The notes: a model not told the origin generated them from the letters alone. Positions 52,129 to 62,478 are shown, numbered from the stretch's first letter. The stretch is 64,000 nucleotides of DNA from Paraflavitalea soli (GCF_003555545.1 NZ_CP032157.1:7320546-7384545); one strand, 5' to 3'. Numbers and translations are program-made.

Positions 52129-53508
52129 TTATTTCTTCTCCAGCTTTTTCAAACCCTGCTGAATATAGGTTTTGTTCAGCCACCTGCCTGCCAGGCATAC
52201 TCCTTCAATATCCTGTGTAGCGCCGATATTCGTCAACGGATTACTGTTCAGCAATACCAGGTCTGCCACGGCGCCAATCCTGATCAGGCCTGCATCTTCC
52301 CGTTTCAGGAAGATAGCCGGGTTAACGGTTCCGGTTCGCAGTGCTTCATAAGGAGTAAGGCCGGCATTGACGAGGTATTGCAATTCGTGGTGCAGGGAAA
52401 AGCCGGGTACGTCAAATATCTGCGGCGCATCGGAGCCTAACAATAATCCTACGCCATTCTTTTGACAGGCATAGATCAGCTTTCTGCGTAGTTCAACAAA
52501 TTGCCGCACTTCCGACGGCTTATATTGAGGATTACCTTGAAGGTTCTTTTTCGTATTGACCCAGTTGGTCAGTGTATTGGGCGACATATACTTCATCTCC
52601 GGTTCCTGGCTCAGTGCTTCCGGTGTATTGTCGGGAGATATCCATCTTTCTGCCAGTGCCTGGGTAGGTACCACCCATATATGATGATCACGCAAGCCTT
52701 TCACCAGCGCGGGTATACGGCTGGTATCTGCCTGGTGACCAATAAAGGTGGCAAAGAGACCCGTCTGCTGCTCGGTCATATTTTCAATGCCGGGTACCAG
52801 GCTTTCCACAAAGCCATCCATATGATCAATGGAAGCATAGCCTGCATCGATAGCGCGCCATACACCCACCTGGAACGATACGTGGCCGGCAAAGGGAATA
52901 TTTACCTCTTTGGCAGTTTGTACGATCGCATTGAAATTGGGAACAGTGAGCCCGGGGTGCAGTTTCAGAAAGTCATAACCTGCAGCTTTTTGGTCGCGCA
53001 CCATCTTGATGGCCGTGGCTTCTGTATTGGCTGTTTGCCCATTGATAGAAGGCCCGGAAGTATACAGCCTTGGCCCAATGATCTCTCCGCTGAGTAGTTT
53101 GCTGCGCAGCTCCAGGTGCCTGGGATGTCCCAGCATACCCCGGATAGTGGTAACGCCTTTCAGGGCAAACAACATCACCACCTCTTTCATAGGTTCTATA
53201 TCGTCGATGGGCGGCACATGCGCATGCATTTCGGCAAGACCGGGCATCAGGTATTTTCCCGTGCCATCGATCACCAGCGCGCCCGCGCCATATTTTACCA
53301 TGCGGGCATCTCCTATGAGGGTGATCCTGCCATCTTTTACGATCACTACCTGGTTGGTGAGCACCTGCTCCTTATCCATCGGGATCACATTCACATTGCG
53401 GAAAACAATTTCCTGTTTCCGGGGGTCTGTGAGCTCCTGCGCCACTAACGAATGCGCCACTAAAGAAAAAGTACTGGCGAGCAATAGGAGGGGGAGTAAT
53501 ATTTTCAT
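52129..53508 (-). CDS. Exported metal-dependent amidohydrolase
   Basis: 459 residues with a signal peptide (1-23, ending LVAQ). It follows the imidazolonepropionase-like amidohydrolase pattern: a small N-terminal beta domain (NVIPMDKEQVLTNQVVIVKD), metal ligands HxH in LAEMHAHVPP, a candidate bridging Lys in FLKLHPG, His in AGHVSF and SIDHMDGF, and Asp in LLGSDAPQ. The C-terminal composite domain is AVADLVLLNSNPLTNI. All expected ligands are present, so it should be active. Substrate unknown; prolidase- or dipeptidase-like activity is common in secreted homologs. It lies 31 bp after the PKD protein gene on the same strand. Confidence 0.93.
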   Translation of the reverse strand: MKILLPLLLLASTFSLVAHSLVAQELTDPRKQEIVFRNVNVIPMDKEQVLTNQVVIVKDGRITLIGDARMVKYGAGALVIDGTGKYLMPGLAEMHAHVPPIDDIEPMKEVVMLFALKGVTTIRGMLGHPRHLELRSKLLSGEIIGPRLYTSGPSINGQTANTEATAIKMVRDQKAAGYDFLKLHPGLTVPNFNAIVQTAKEVNIPFAGHVSFQVGVWRAIDAGYASIDHMDGFVESLVPGIENMTEQQTGLFATFIGHQADTSRIPALVKGLRDHHIWVVPTQALAERWISPDNTPEALSQEPEMKYMSPNTLTNWVNTKKNLQGNPQYKPSEVRQFVELRRKLIYACQKNGVGLLLGSDAPQIFDVPGFSLHHELQYLVNAGLTPYEALRTGTVNPAIFLKREDAGLIRIGAVADLVLLNSNPLTNIGATQDIEGVCLAGRWLNKTYIQQGLKKLEKK

Positions 53509-53539
53509 GGAAGGCTATTTACTACAAAGTAACCAAAGT

Positions 53540-56500
53540 CTACCGTATTAAGGTGATGTCGCCTGTTTTACGCTGCGTTCGGCCATCGGTAAACACCACG
53601 TCCAGGGTATAGGTATACACGTCCATGGGCTGTAGTTTGCCCTGCCAGGTGCCATCCCATCCTGTACTCCGGTTGGTGGTCTCAAACACTTTTTGCCCCC
53701 ACCGGTTGTAGATGCGCCAGGTCATTTTGCCGATGCCAAATCCTTCCACTTTTACAATGCTGCTCCTGTTGCCCCTGCCCGGTGTAAAGGCATTGGGCAC
53801 ATCCAGCAGCGGGTCGATCAGCGCTTCTACCGTACGCTCCGCAGTATCCGTACAATCAAACTCGTTAAAGACGATCAGGTGGGCGGTATACGTGCCAGTA
53901 GCATTGTACTGGTGTTTTACATTCTGCATGTCGGTGGTGATCGTGCTGTCGCCATCGCCAAACAACCATTTGTACCGGATGCCGCCGATAGCCTGATTGA
54001 GGAAGGTGGTTGGTTTATTTACTTCCGGAGTAATAGGGGTAATGCTAAAGGCCGCTGTAGGTTTTCTGTTGACCGTTAGTACAAAATCGAGCGTATCCCT
54101 TTTGTTGCAGGTATTGGAATCCACCACGATCAGCCGGATATTATAAGTGCCGATATTGGGATAAAGATGGGTAGGGCTCATCTCGGTAGACAAGGGAGAA
54201 CCATCTCCAAAATCCCATAAATAATCATGGCCGCCCAAAGAGGTGTTGTTGAACCAGGCATTATAAGGCGCACAGCCCATGGCTGGGGTGGATACCCTGG
54301 CCTCCACATTGGCCACTACTCCCAGGTTCAAAGGTTTCCAGTCGCCCTGGTTACAAAAGTTGGTATCGAGTAATATCAATCGTACCGGATAAGTGCCCGG
54401 TGCTGTATAGCCATGGGTAACGGGCCCATCGCCGGTAGGTGTGATGGGGGTGCCATCTCCAAAATCCCAGGCAAAGCTGGCAGGGCCAAAGGGCTTGCCT
54501 GTAGGATGTTTAGAATTGTTGATGAACTTAAATATCAGTGATTCACAATTCCCGTCTTTGATGGCCGTAAAATCAATATCGGCCGGATCATCCCTTACCC
54601 GGATCGTAATATAGGCCGTATCCCGCTCATTACAGGTGGCCGGATCAACCGCGATCAGTCTTACGCGGTAACTGCCAATGGCGGTGAAAGTGAAGGTCTC
54701 TTCAAAATTAGTGGTCACCTTGTCGGTAATCCCATCTCCATCAAAATCCCATTCATAGCTTTTAGCATTCCGTACCGTATCGCGAAACACGAGCGTGAAG
54801 GGTACGCAGCCCATCGTATCGGGCAGGTTATTGAAATAGGCTTTGGGACCTGCTGCTACCCCGGCAAAATTGAAGGATATCTTGATCGCTGCCAGGTTGC
54901 AATCCCTGCTGCCATTGGTAGGCGCCCATACGCCCGGTGTAGTAGGGAAGCGTTTGGTAATGGGATAATCCCTGTCCTGTGCACAGTTGGCACAAACAGC
55001 CTGGTAAATAACGCCCTGCTCATCATAGCGGCTGGTGCCTCCGTCCACATGTTCACCAAAGCCACCCTCCTGTCCAAAATAAGACCCATACAAGAGCCCG
55101 GTAGCATCTTTCTTGATCACTATAAAATAAAAATCACGGTTATCAGTAGTGCTTTTAATAGCATCAGGCGTTATGGGCATATTGCCCACACCATCCATAT
55201 TGGCATTGTTGGGATTGGGCACCAGCCAGCCGCCCCAGCCGGAGATGTATACATTTTCGCAACGGTCTACCAGGAAGGCCACGGGCGATATATTGGGTTT
55301 GGCCGAGCCATTGCCGAAAACCGTGGAGTAGATAAAGCCCGAAAGGTCTGGTTTTAATTTGGCTATAAATTGTTTGGAGTTGGGAATGCTATAGGCTGCA
55401 TTGATCACCGGCCAGTTTCCTTCGGTAACCCCCATGATATAGGGAACACTTGCCTTGTCAAAGTGGATGCCATAGATCGCATCAAAAGAGGCAGTGCCCA
55501 TATAGGTAGTGCTGATCAGCGTGCTGCCATCATTGGAGATACGCGAAATAAATCCATCGGTTACCCCGCCGCCAAAGGCGGATTGATAAACCCCCGGCTT
55601 GCTGAGTGGCGGGAAATCAGTGCTGGTGGTAGCGCCTGCTACATACAGTTCCTGGGTAGAAGGGTTGAGCGCCAGTACAAAAGCGCCATCCGTGCCACTG
55701 CCGCCCAGGTAAGTACACCAGGTGATATCTGTGCAGGTAGGGTTGATCTTAATGATAGTACCATCCTGACCACCGGCATTGCCAGACTGAAATACGCCGG
55801 TAGTTACCGGCATGCCATCCGTGGTTCCGGATGATTGGGTTTGGGCCGAAACATAAATGTTATTCGCTTTGTCCAGTATCACTTCACTGCGTGAGTCATC
55901 GCCATAAAACCGGAAGGTGGCATTGGGGCTCATCGTAGCGCCCAACTGATCTTTGATATTGACGCCATCATTGCCCGTACCGCCGATGCGCAGTGATCCA
56001 ATGAGCGCCGTGCCGGCTGCATTCAGTTTGGTAACAACAATATCAGAGCCGCCCCCCTTGCCTTTCAGCGTGCCGGGATAATTGGAAGAAAATGTTTTAC
56101 CCATGATCACCAGGTTGCCCTGTGCATCACATATCAGACTGTGGGGATAGTCATTGCCATTTCCTCCCAGGTAAGTGGCATAGGCCCGCTGGCCATTGGG
56201 GGTGAATTTAAAGATGCCCATATCCACGCCTTTCCCGCCACCGCTGGAGGAACCTCCCTGGAAGTCTACCTGGTAAGCTCCCGTAGTAACAGGAAATCCT
56301 TTGTCAAATACGATACCACCTGAATACAGCGAGCCGTCAGGTCCGGGCGTGGCCGTATACCCATATTGATCGGCCGAACTGCCGGTAAAAGAACAAAATA
56401 CCAGCGTGGGGTCTATGATCAGCGTACTGGTCTTGGAATAGTTGGCCACCCTGAATTTTATCGTATTCTTATCTGCCAGTTCGTAATTACAGGCTACTTC

Positions 56501-57217
56501 TTTCTTACCGGTGGTCATGTCAAACTCATACGAATAGGGATACAATTCTTTCAGATCACCCACCGATGTTTTAATGATCAGCTCATTGTTCTTTACAGAT
56601 AGTTTATCGGCCCCTTCATATTGCATGGCTATCTTGCTCACATCTCCGCCGGGACGCACAATAAGATCATATTTCAGGCGGCCGTATTCGGAGTAGTAGC
56701 GAATATCGATATTGGGATAAATGTCTTTGTACACGATGGCCTGGTACACGGGTACATCGGTAGCCCATTGGGAGGGATCGTTGCCTATGAAATAACTGGT
56801 ATGTGTGGGTATTGGTTTATCTGGTACTACTATACTGTTCTCATTAGCGCCTGCAAACTTTACCCGGTAAGCATGTGAGCGAATGACCGCGGGTGCAGGG
56901 GGTGGGGTAGCAGGCTGTCCGTGCGGTCCCCTGTCGGGTCTTCTTAACCGGGTATTACCGGTTGCATTACGCTGATCCCCTTCATGGTTACCTTCAAAGA
57001 AACTATTCAGGTCGTCTCCATTATGTTGTACTACGGTAAACCCATTTTGCTGAAGGAAGAAAGCGCCGGTAGACAAGGTGCTTTTGAACCGCACTTGCTT
57101 TTCCCACTGGCCTTTATTTTCGGTGAATTCAAAAGAGGAAGCTCCACTCTGTGCAGTTAGTCGCAGGGCGGCAAGGAGGATAGGAATGAATATGAGCTTT
57201 TTCCTGTTCAATGGCAT
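53540..57217 (-). CDS. Type IX-secreted PKD protein with gliding-motility C-terminal domain (copy 1)
   Basis: 1225 residues. Signal peptide (about 1-23, ending LTAQS), N-terminal DUF7948-like domain (FTENKGQWEKQVRFKS, VFCSFTGSSADQYGY), SBBP-type beta-propeller repeats (YATYLGGNGNDYPHSLICDA, then CTYLGGSGTDG), three or four PKD domains after about residue 790 (YEWDFDGDGITDKV, FAWDFGDGTP, YLWDFGDGSP, YKWLFGDGDS) and a C-terminal CHU_C/type B sorting domain (VPNAFTPGRGNRSSIVKVEG, then NRWGQKVFETTNRSTGWDGT). It is therefore exported by the type IX system and held at the surface by PorP/SprF-family partners. A proline-rich linker near residues 85-115 differs from copy 2. Confidence 0.95.
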   Translation of the reverse strand: MPLNRKKLIFIPILLAALRLTAQSGASSFEFTENKGQWEKQVRFKSTLSTGAFFLQQNGFTVVQHNGDDLNSFFEGNHEGDQRNATGNTRLRRPDRGPHGQPATPPPAPAVIRSHAYRVKFAGANENSIVVPDKPIPTHTSYFIGNDPSQWATDVPVYQAIVYKDIYPNIDIRYYSEYGRLKYDLIVRPGGDVSKIAMQYEGADKLSVKNNELIIKTSVGDLKELYPYSYEFDMTTGKKEVACNYELADKNTIKFRVANYSKTSTLIIDPTLVFCSFTGSSADQYGYTATPGPDGSLYSGGIVFDKGFPVTTGAYQVDFQGGSSSGGGKGVDMGIFKFTPNGQRAYATYLGGNGNDYPHSLICDAQGNLVIMGKTFSSNYPGTLKGKGGGSDIVVTKLNAAGTALIGSLRIGGTGNDGVNIKDQLGATMSPNATFRFYGDDSRSEVILDKANNIYVSAQTQSSGTTDGMPVTTGVFQSGNAGGQDGTIIKINPTCTDITWCTYLGGSGTDGAFVLALNPSTQELYVAGATTSTDFPPLSKPGVYQSAFGGGVTDGFISRISNDGSTLISTTYMGTASFDAIYGIHFDKASVPYIMGVTEGNWPVINAAYSIPNSKQFIAKLKPDLSGFIYSTVFGNGSAKPNISPVAFLVDRCENVYISGWGGWLVPNPNNANMDGVGNMPITPDAIKSTTDNRDFYFIVIKKDATGLLYGSYFGQEGGFGEHVDGGTSRYDEQGVIYQAVCANCAQDRDYPITKRFPTTPGVWAPTNGSRDCNLAAIKISFNFAGVAAGPKAYFNNLPDTMGCVPFTLVFRDTVRNAKSYEWDFDGDGITDKVTTNFEETFTFTAIGSYRVRLIAVDPATCNERDTAYITIRVRDDPADIDFTAIKDGNCESLIFKFINNSKHPTGKPFGPASFAWDFGDGTPITPTGDGPVTHGYTAPGTYPVRLILLDTNFCNQGDWKPLNLGVVANVEARVSTPAMGCAPYNAWFNNTSLGGHDYLWDFGDGSPLSTEMSPTHLYPNIGTYNIRLIVVDSNTCNKRDTLDFVLTVNRKPTAAFSITPITPEVNKPTTFLNQAIGGIRYKWLFGDGDSTITTDMQNVKHQYNATGTYTAHLIVFNEFDCTDTAERTVEALIDPLLDVPNAFTPGRGNRSSIVKVEGFGIGKMTWRIYNRWGQKVFETTNRSTGWDGTWQGKLQPMDVYTYTLDVVFTDGRTQRKTGDITLIR

Positions 57218-57302
57218 GCTTTAATGGTTGCATAATAGAGATCAGGCGGTGGTGCTAAACACCAGCCATTATGCTATACCCTGGACTAAACGCTGTATTC
57301 TT

Positions 57303-57344
57303 CTGTATTCTAAATTCTGTATTCTGTATTCTGTATTCTGAATT
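57303..57344. repeat. Six tandem heptamers (CTGTATT)
   Basis: CTGTATT, CTAAATT, CTGTATT, CTGTATT, CTGTATT, CTGAATT, with a further CTGTATT at 57293. It occupies the 134-bp gap between the PorP/SprF gene and copy 1 of the PKD protein and is the most regular of the window's heptamer arrays. Confidence 0.7.
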
Positions 57345-57351
57345 CTTGCTG

Positions 57352-58392
57352 CTAAAACGTTGGACACAGGGACTGCCTTTTGTCTCCATTGTATTCATCA
57401 TAAAAGCCCCTGTTCATCAAAGCAAATTCATAAGCGCCCCGGCTGTTATTGTATTGTTTCAGAGAGGAGGTAGTTGCATCGTAAGTGAATGTAAGCCGTA
57501 TATTTTTGTATTCAAAACCGATCATGGGAACAAAGGCGTCGCCCGGCCGGTAATACAAACCGCCCAGTACCTGCATTTCCCCCCCTTCGCCGGATAAGTT
57601 GTATTGTACATTGGCGCCGGCCACCAGTTCATTGGATTTGGCCTGCAGGCTATAATAGGCCATCGGATTCAGGATCACCTCATCCGTTACCTTCAGGCTG
57701 GCATTGACAAAGGCATTGTAACGGGGCGATATGCGCGAATCATAACCCGCCGGATCGGAACTGAAGAACGATTCCCGGGGCCTGTTGATATGCCAGGCAC
57801 TTACGCCTCCGTTCAGGTATATTTTGTCGGTAGGGAAGTAAGCATAGTTCAGGCCCACCTGTACATCGAAATAATTGATATTGGTAGCTTCCGGTATACC
57901 ATCCGATGGGAAGTTGGAATCGAAGAACTTGCCGTCAAACTGGTCAGGGAATTTCAGGGCGCTGGTATTAATCCGTTTATTGGACCAGCCTACATTGAAC
58001 CCTGCCGATAGCAGGTGTGAGATACCGATCATCTGGTGATAAGCTGCAGAGGCATACACTTTGGTAGAGGTAAGCTGGCTGGAGCCGGCTACATCACGTA
58101 AGATCACACCGCCCAATCCCAGCCAGCCGCTTTCAATGCGGTTGCGGAATACCTGGGCGTCGCCCCAGATGCTATAAGTTTTATATGGTACCGACATGAC
58201 ATTGGACCACTGGTTGCGGTAATTGGCGCCTATGCGGTAGTCGGCATCAGGAATAAAGCCCGTATTGGCCGGATTGGTGGTAAGCGGGGAGTTGAACCAT
58301 TGGGAAAAATGCAGATCCTGTCCTGCCGATCGGTTGCTAACCAGCAGCCCGCACAGCAAAAACACGAAAGATGTTCTGATGCAATATGACAT
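57352..58392 (-). CDS. PorP/SprF-family type IX secretion outer-membrane protein
   Basis: 346 residues from the ATG at 58392 (MSYCIRTSFVFLLCGLLVSN); an earlier ATG at 58488 adds 32 residues before the signal peptide. The mature protein opens GQDLHFSQWFNSPLTTNPAN, the family hallmark (QDxxFSQxxxxPxxxNPAxxG). The rest is a 14-strand-like barrel, with GNYRNQW, AAYHQMIG, LNYAYFPTDK and GGLYYRPGDAF. These barrels accept type B C-terminal domains and are usually genetically paired with their cargo. Here cargo genes sit on both sides. Confidence 0.95.
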   Translation of the reverse strand: MSYCIRTSFVFLLCGLLVSNRSAGQDLHFSQWFNSPLTTNPANTGFIPDADYRIGANYRNQWSNVMSVPYKTYSIWGDAQVFRNRIESGWLGLGGVILRDVAGSSQLTSTKVYASAAYHQMIGISHLLSAGFNVGWSNKRINTSALKFPDQFDGKFFDSNFPSDGIPEATNINYFDVQVGLNYAYFPTDKIYLNGGVSAWHINRPRESFFSSDPAGYDSRISPRYNAFVNASLKVTDEVILNPMAYYSLQAKSNELVAGANVQYNLSGEGGEMQVLGGLYYRPGDAFVPMIGFEYKNIRLTFTYDATTSSLKQYNNSRGAYEFALMNRGFYDEYNGDKRQSLCPTF

Positions 58393-58597
58393 GGTACCGG
58401 CAGAATCGCCTGTAGTTTCCTGGTTCATCCCACTTTGCTCACACATAGTCATTTTTTTAATGTTACAGTTGCAGTATCCCCTTTGCAATTGCTCTTTATA
58501 AATATACGTTTATTGCCACTGTTCCGGTTGGCTGAAATGGATCATTTCGGACAACTATTATAAACCAGTGCCGTGACGAGTGGCCAATAACCAATAA

Positions 58598-61500
58598 TTA
58601 ACGAATCAGCGTTATATCGCCTGTTTTTCGCAATGGTTTTCCATCTGTAAATACCACATCCAGCGTATACGTGTATACGTCCATTGGTTGTATTTTACCC
58701 TGGTAGGTGCCATCCCAGCCGGTATTGCGGTTGGTAGTCTCAAATACCTTTTGCCCCCAGCGGTTATAAATGCGCCAGGTCATTTTCACAATGCCAAATC
58801 CGACCACTTTCACAATACTGCTTTTATTGCCCCTGCCCGGTGTAAAGGCATTCGGCACATCCAGCAGCGGATCGATCAATGATTCTACTGTACGGCGGGC
58901 GGTATCAGAGCAGCCAGCCGCATTATACGTGATCAGCAGGGCTGTATACGTACCGGTAGCATTGTATTGGTGCTGTACATTTTCCATGGTTCTGGTGGAA
59001 GTAGAATCCCCGTCACCAAAGAACCAATGGTATAAGTTGCCTCCTATAGACTGATTCAGGAAAATAGTTGGTTTGTTGACCTGCGGTGGTACAGGGGTTA
59101 CACTGAACGCTGCCGTAGGTTTGGTATTCACCGTGATGCTGAAATCGAGCGTGTCCCTTTTGTTACAGGTGTTGGAATCCACTACGATCAGCCGGATATT
59201 ATAAGTGCCGATATTATCATAGCGATGGGTGGGGCTCATTTCAGTAGACAAGGGAGATCCATCTCCAAAATCCCATAAATAATCATGCCCGCCCAGGGAA
59301 GTATTGTTGAAATACGCATCGTAGGGGGCGCAGCCCGTGGGTGGTGTTTCCACCCTGGCTTCCACATTGGCCACTACACCCAGGTTTACCTGTTTCCAGT
59401 CGCCGCCATTACAATAATTGGTATCCAGCAGGATCAACCGGATGGGGTAAGTACCCGGTGCTGTAAAATAGTGTTTCACCGGATCGATGTTGGTGGGAAC
59501 GATGGGGGTGCCATCACCAAAGTCCCAGGCAAAGCTGGCAGCGCCAAATGGCTTACCCGGAGGAGCGGTGGATTTATTGATGAAATTAAAGCCCAATGAT
59601 TCACAGGGGCCATCCTTTACGGCAACAAAATCAATATTGGCGGGATCATCCCGCACCCGGATAGTGACATAGGCTGTATCCCGCTGGTTACAGGTAGTCG
59701 GGTCAACAGCTATCAGCCGCACGCGGAAATTGCCTACCACCGGAAAAGTATGGGTCACATCATAATCCGTCGTGACTTCATCGGTCACCCCATCTCCATC
59801 AAAATCCCATTCATAACTTTTGGCATTGCGTACCGTATCACGGAAGTGAAGCGTAAAGGGCACACAACCCACGGTATCGGGCAGGTTATTGAAATAAGCC
59901 TTGGGGCCTGATGCTACACCTGCAAAGTTGAAGGCGATCTTCACGGCTGCGAGGTTACATTGCGGGCTGCCATTTCTTTCGGCCCACACACCCGGTGTAG
60001 TAGGAAATGATTGCGTAATAGGATATTCCTGCGATCCGAAGCAATTGGCGCAAATGGCCTGGTAAATAACGCCCTGGGCATCATACCGGCTGGTGCCGCC
60101 GTCTACGTGCTCGCCTTCACCGCCACTTTGTCCAAAATAAGTACCATACAATAATTCAGTGGCATCGCGCTTGATCACGATGAAATAAAAGTCACGGTTA
60201 TCTGTAGTGGATTTGATCGCATCAGGCGTGAGCGGCATATTGCCTACGCCATCCATATGATAGGGATCGTTGCCTGGTTCCAGCCAGCCGCCCCAGCCGG
60301 AGATGTACACATTCTCACAACGGTCTACCAGGAAAGCTACTGGTGATATATTGGGCCGGGCCGATCCATTACCGAAAACGGTAGAGTAAATAAGCCCCGA
60401 CAGATCGGGCTTCATCTTCACCACAAATTGTTTTGAATCTTTAATGCTCCAGGCGGCATTGATAACCGGCCATGCCCCTTCCGTTACACCCATGGCATAC
60501 GGAATACCTGTCTTGTCGAACTTAAGACCATATACCGCATCAAAGAAGCCGGTACCCAGGAAAGTGGTATTGAGGATACTGGCGCCATTGTTGGTGATCC
60601 TTGTTACAAAGCCATCGGCTATGCCTCCCTGGTAAGCCGACTGGTAAGCGCCCGATTTATTACCGGGAAAGCCAGCGCCATCAGTAGTGGCGCCCCCTAC
60701 ATACAATTCATTGTTGATAGGATTCAAGGCCAATACAAAAGCACCATCATCTTTGGTGCCTCCCAGGAAACTGGCCCATACAATATCCGTACACGTGGGA
60801 TTGATCTTGATGACCACACCATCCTGTCCACCGCCCGGTGTGCCCTGGAATACACCGGCTGATACCGGGAAAAGGCTGCTACCGCTGGTTGATTGTGTTT
60901 GTGCAGCGATATAAATATTGTTGGCATTGTCCAGTATCACTTCACTGCGTGAGTCATCGCCATAAAAACGTACCGTAGATGTTTGCGAACCGCCGCTTTC
61001 GATCTGGTTCTTTACATTCACGCCATCATCAGAACTACCGCCAATGCGCAAGGCGCCGATCAGCGCAGTGCCCGTAGCATTTAATTTGGCTACTGCAATA
61101 TCCGATCCGCCGCCGGAACCCTTTACGGTGCCCGGCCAGTTGGAGGAATAAGTTTTGCCCATTACTACCAGGTTACCCTGTCCATCTACCACCAGGCTAT
61201 GCGGGTAATCATTTCTGTTACCACCCAGGTAGGTCGCATAAGAGCGTCTGCCATCCGGTGTAAATTTAAAAATGCCCATATCAATACCGCCGAGGCTATT
61301 CACATCATCACCTCCTACATAGCCTGTTTGATAAGCGCCGGGGGTAGTAGGGAAACCACTGCCAAAAACAATACCGCCGGAGTACAGGGAGCCATCAGGC
61401 CCCGGTGTAGCGGTATAACCGTATTGATTGGCCGGGCTGCCGGTAAATGAACAGAATACGAGGGTAGGATCGATAACCAGTGTGCTGGTTTTGGAATAAT

Positions 61501-62293
61501 TGGCTATTCTAAATTTTACCGTGTTCTTATCTACCAGCTCATAATTACAGGCAACTTCTTTTTTGCCATTGGTCATGTCAAACTGGTAAGTATAAGGATA
61601 CAGTTCCTTCAGATCGCCCACAGAGGTTTTAATGGTGAGTTCATTATTCTTTACTGATAATTTGTCGGCGCCTTCATACCGCATGGCAATAGTAGCAGGA
61701 TCGCCACCGGGATGTACAATAAGATCATATTTCAGCCGGCCATATTCGGAATAATAACGGATATCAATGTTGGGGTAGATGTTCTTGTAAACGACGGCCT
61801 GGAACACCGGTACATTGACGGCCCATTTGGAAGGATCATTGCCAATAAAGTAACTGGTGCTTGTTTGTACCTGCTTGTCGGGCATTACCATACTGTTCTC
61901 ATCAGCGCCCAGGAATTGCACCCGGTAAGCATGTGAACGGATAACGGGAGGTGTAGGAGCGGGTTGACCTGATCCTGGTTTGCCCGTACCGGGTGAGCCG
62001 GGTTTGCTATTGGAATTCCGGTCGGGCCGGGTTAGTCCGGTCCTGCCTTGTTCATCGGCCTTATGGTGACGGTGAAAAAAACTGTTGAGGTCATCACCAT
62101 TGTGCTGTACTACCGTAAACCCATTTTTCTGGAGATAAAAGGCGCCGGCAGAGACCTCGCCTTTAAAACGTACCTGCTTATCCCACTGACCTCTGTTTTC
62201 CGTGAACTCAAAGGCTGAATTGCCACTCTGTGCAACAATCTGTAGGGTGGCAACAACAAAGAGCACGGTAACTATCAAACTTTTCCTACCCAA
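58598..62293 (-). CDS. Type IX-secreted PKD protein with gliding-motility C-terminal domain (copy 2)
   Basis: 1231 residues, with the same domain order and high similarity to copy 1 at 53540-57217: DUF7948-like FTENRGQWDKQVRFKG, beta-propeller repeats, PKD domains (YEWDFDGDGVTDEV, FAWDFGDGTP, YLWDFGDGSP, YHWFFGDGDS) and a C-terminal domain VPNAFTPGRGNKSSIVKVVG, ending GDITLIR. There is no ATG: TTG at 62293 (GRKSLIVTVLFVVATL) or ATT at 62311 (VKNKSLGRKSLI) are the choices, and the frame closes with TAA just beyond. The linker near 85-125 (PGSPGTGKPGSGQPAPTP) is proline/glycine-rich and unlike copy 1. It is the first gene ahead of porP/sprF. Confidence 0.93.
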   Translation of the reverse strand: MGRKSLIVTVLFVVATLQIVAQSGNSAFEFTENRGQWDKQVRFKGEVSAGAFYLQKNGFTVVQHNGDDLNSFFHRHHKADEQGRTGLTRPDRNSNSKPGSPGTGKPGSGQPAPTPPVIRSHAYRVQFLGADENSMVMPDKQVQTSTSYFIGNDPSKWAVNVPVFQAVVYKNIYPNIDIRYYSEYGRLKYDLIVHPGGDPATIAMRYEGADKLSVKNNELTIKTSVGDLKELYPYTYQFDMTNGKKEVACNYELVDKNTVKFRIANYSKTSTLVIDPTLVFCSFTGSPANQYGYTATPGPDGSLYSGGIVFGSGFPTTPGAYQTGYVGGDDVNSLGGIDMGIFKFTPDGRRSYATYLGGNRNDYPHSLVVDGQGNLVVMGKTYSSNWPGTVKGSGGGSDIAVAKLNATGTALIGALRIGGSSDDGVNVKNQIESGGSQTSTVRFYGDDSRSEVILDNANNIYIAAQTQSTSGSSLFPVSAGVFQGTPGGGQDGVVIKINPTCTDIVWASFLGGTKDDGAFVLALNPINNELYVGGATTDGAGFPGNKSGAYQSAYQGGIADGFVTRITNNGASILNTTFLGTGFFDAVYGLKFDKTGIPYAMGVTEGAWPVINAAWSIKDSKQFVVKMKPDLSGLIYSTVFGNGSARPNISPVAFLVDRCENVYISGWGGWLEPGNDPYHMDGVGNMPLTPDAIKSTTDNRDFYFIVIKRDATELLYGTYFGQSGGEGEHVDGGTSRYDAQGVIYQAICANCFGSQEYPITQSFPTTPGVWAERNGSPQCNLAAVKIAFNFAGVASGPKAYFNNLPDTVGCVPFTLHFRDTVRNAKSYEWDFDGDGVTDEVTTDYDVTHTFPVVGNFRVRLIAVDPTTCNQRDTAYVTIRVRDDPANIDFVAVKDGPCESLGFNFINKSTAPPGKPFGAASFAWDFGDGTPIVPTNIDPVKHYFTAPGTYPIRLILLDTNYCNGGDWKQVNLGVVANVEARVETPPTGCAPYDAYFNNTSLGGHDYLWDFGDGSPLSTEMSPTHRYDNIGTYNIRLIVVDSNTCNKRDTLDFSITVNTKPTAAFSVTPVPPQVNKPTIFLNQSIGGNLYHWFFGDGDSTSTRTMENVQHQYNATGTYTALLITYNAAGCSDTARRTVESLIDPLLDVPNAFTPGRGNKSSIVKVVGFGIVKMTWRIYNRWGQKVFETTNRNTGWDGTYQGKIQPMDVYTYTLDVVFTDGKPLRKTGDITLIR

Positions 62294-62478
62294 AGATTTA
62301 TTTTTTACAATTTACTTAATAATAACGTCTGCTATCCCCGGTTCTTATTGGTGACAGGGGGAATTTTAATCCAATTTTAAAGCAGTATAAACAGTCGATT
62401 ATGGGGCTAAATAAAGAGTAGCTTGTTTTTTCATAGATACCGGATACAGTATATCGAATGTTGAACCTGATATGCAAA

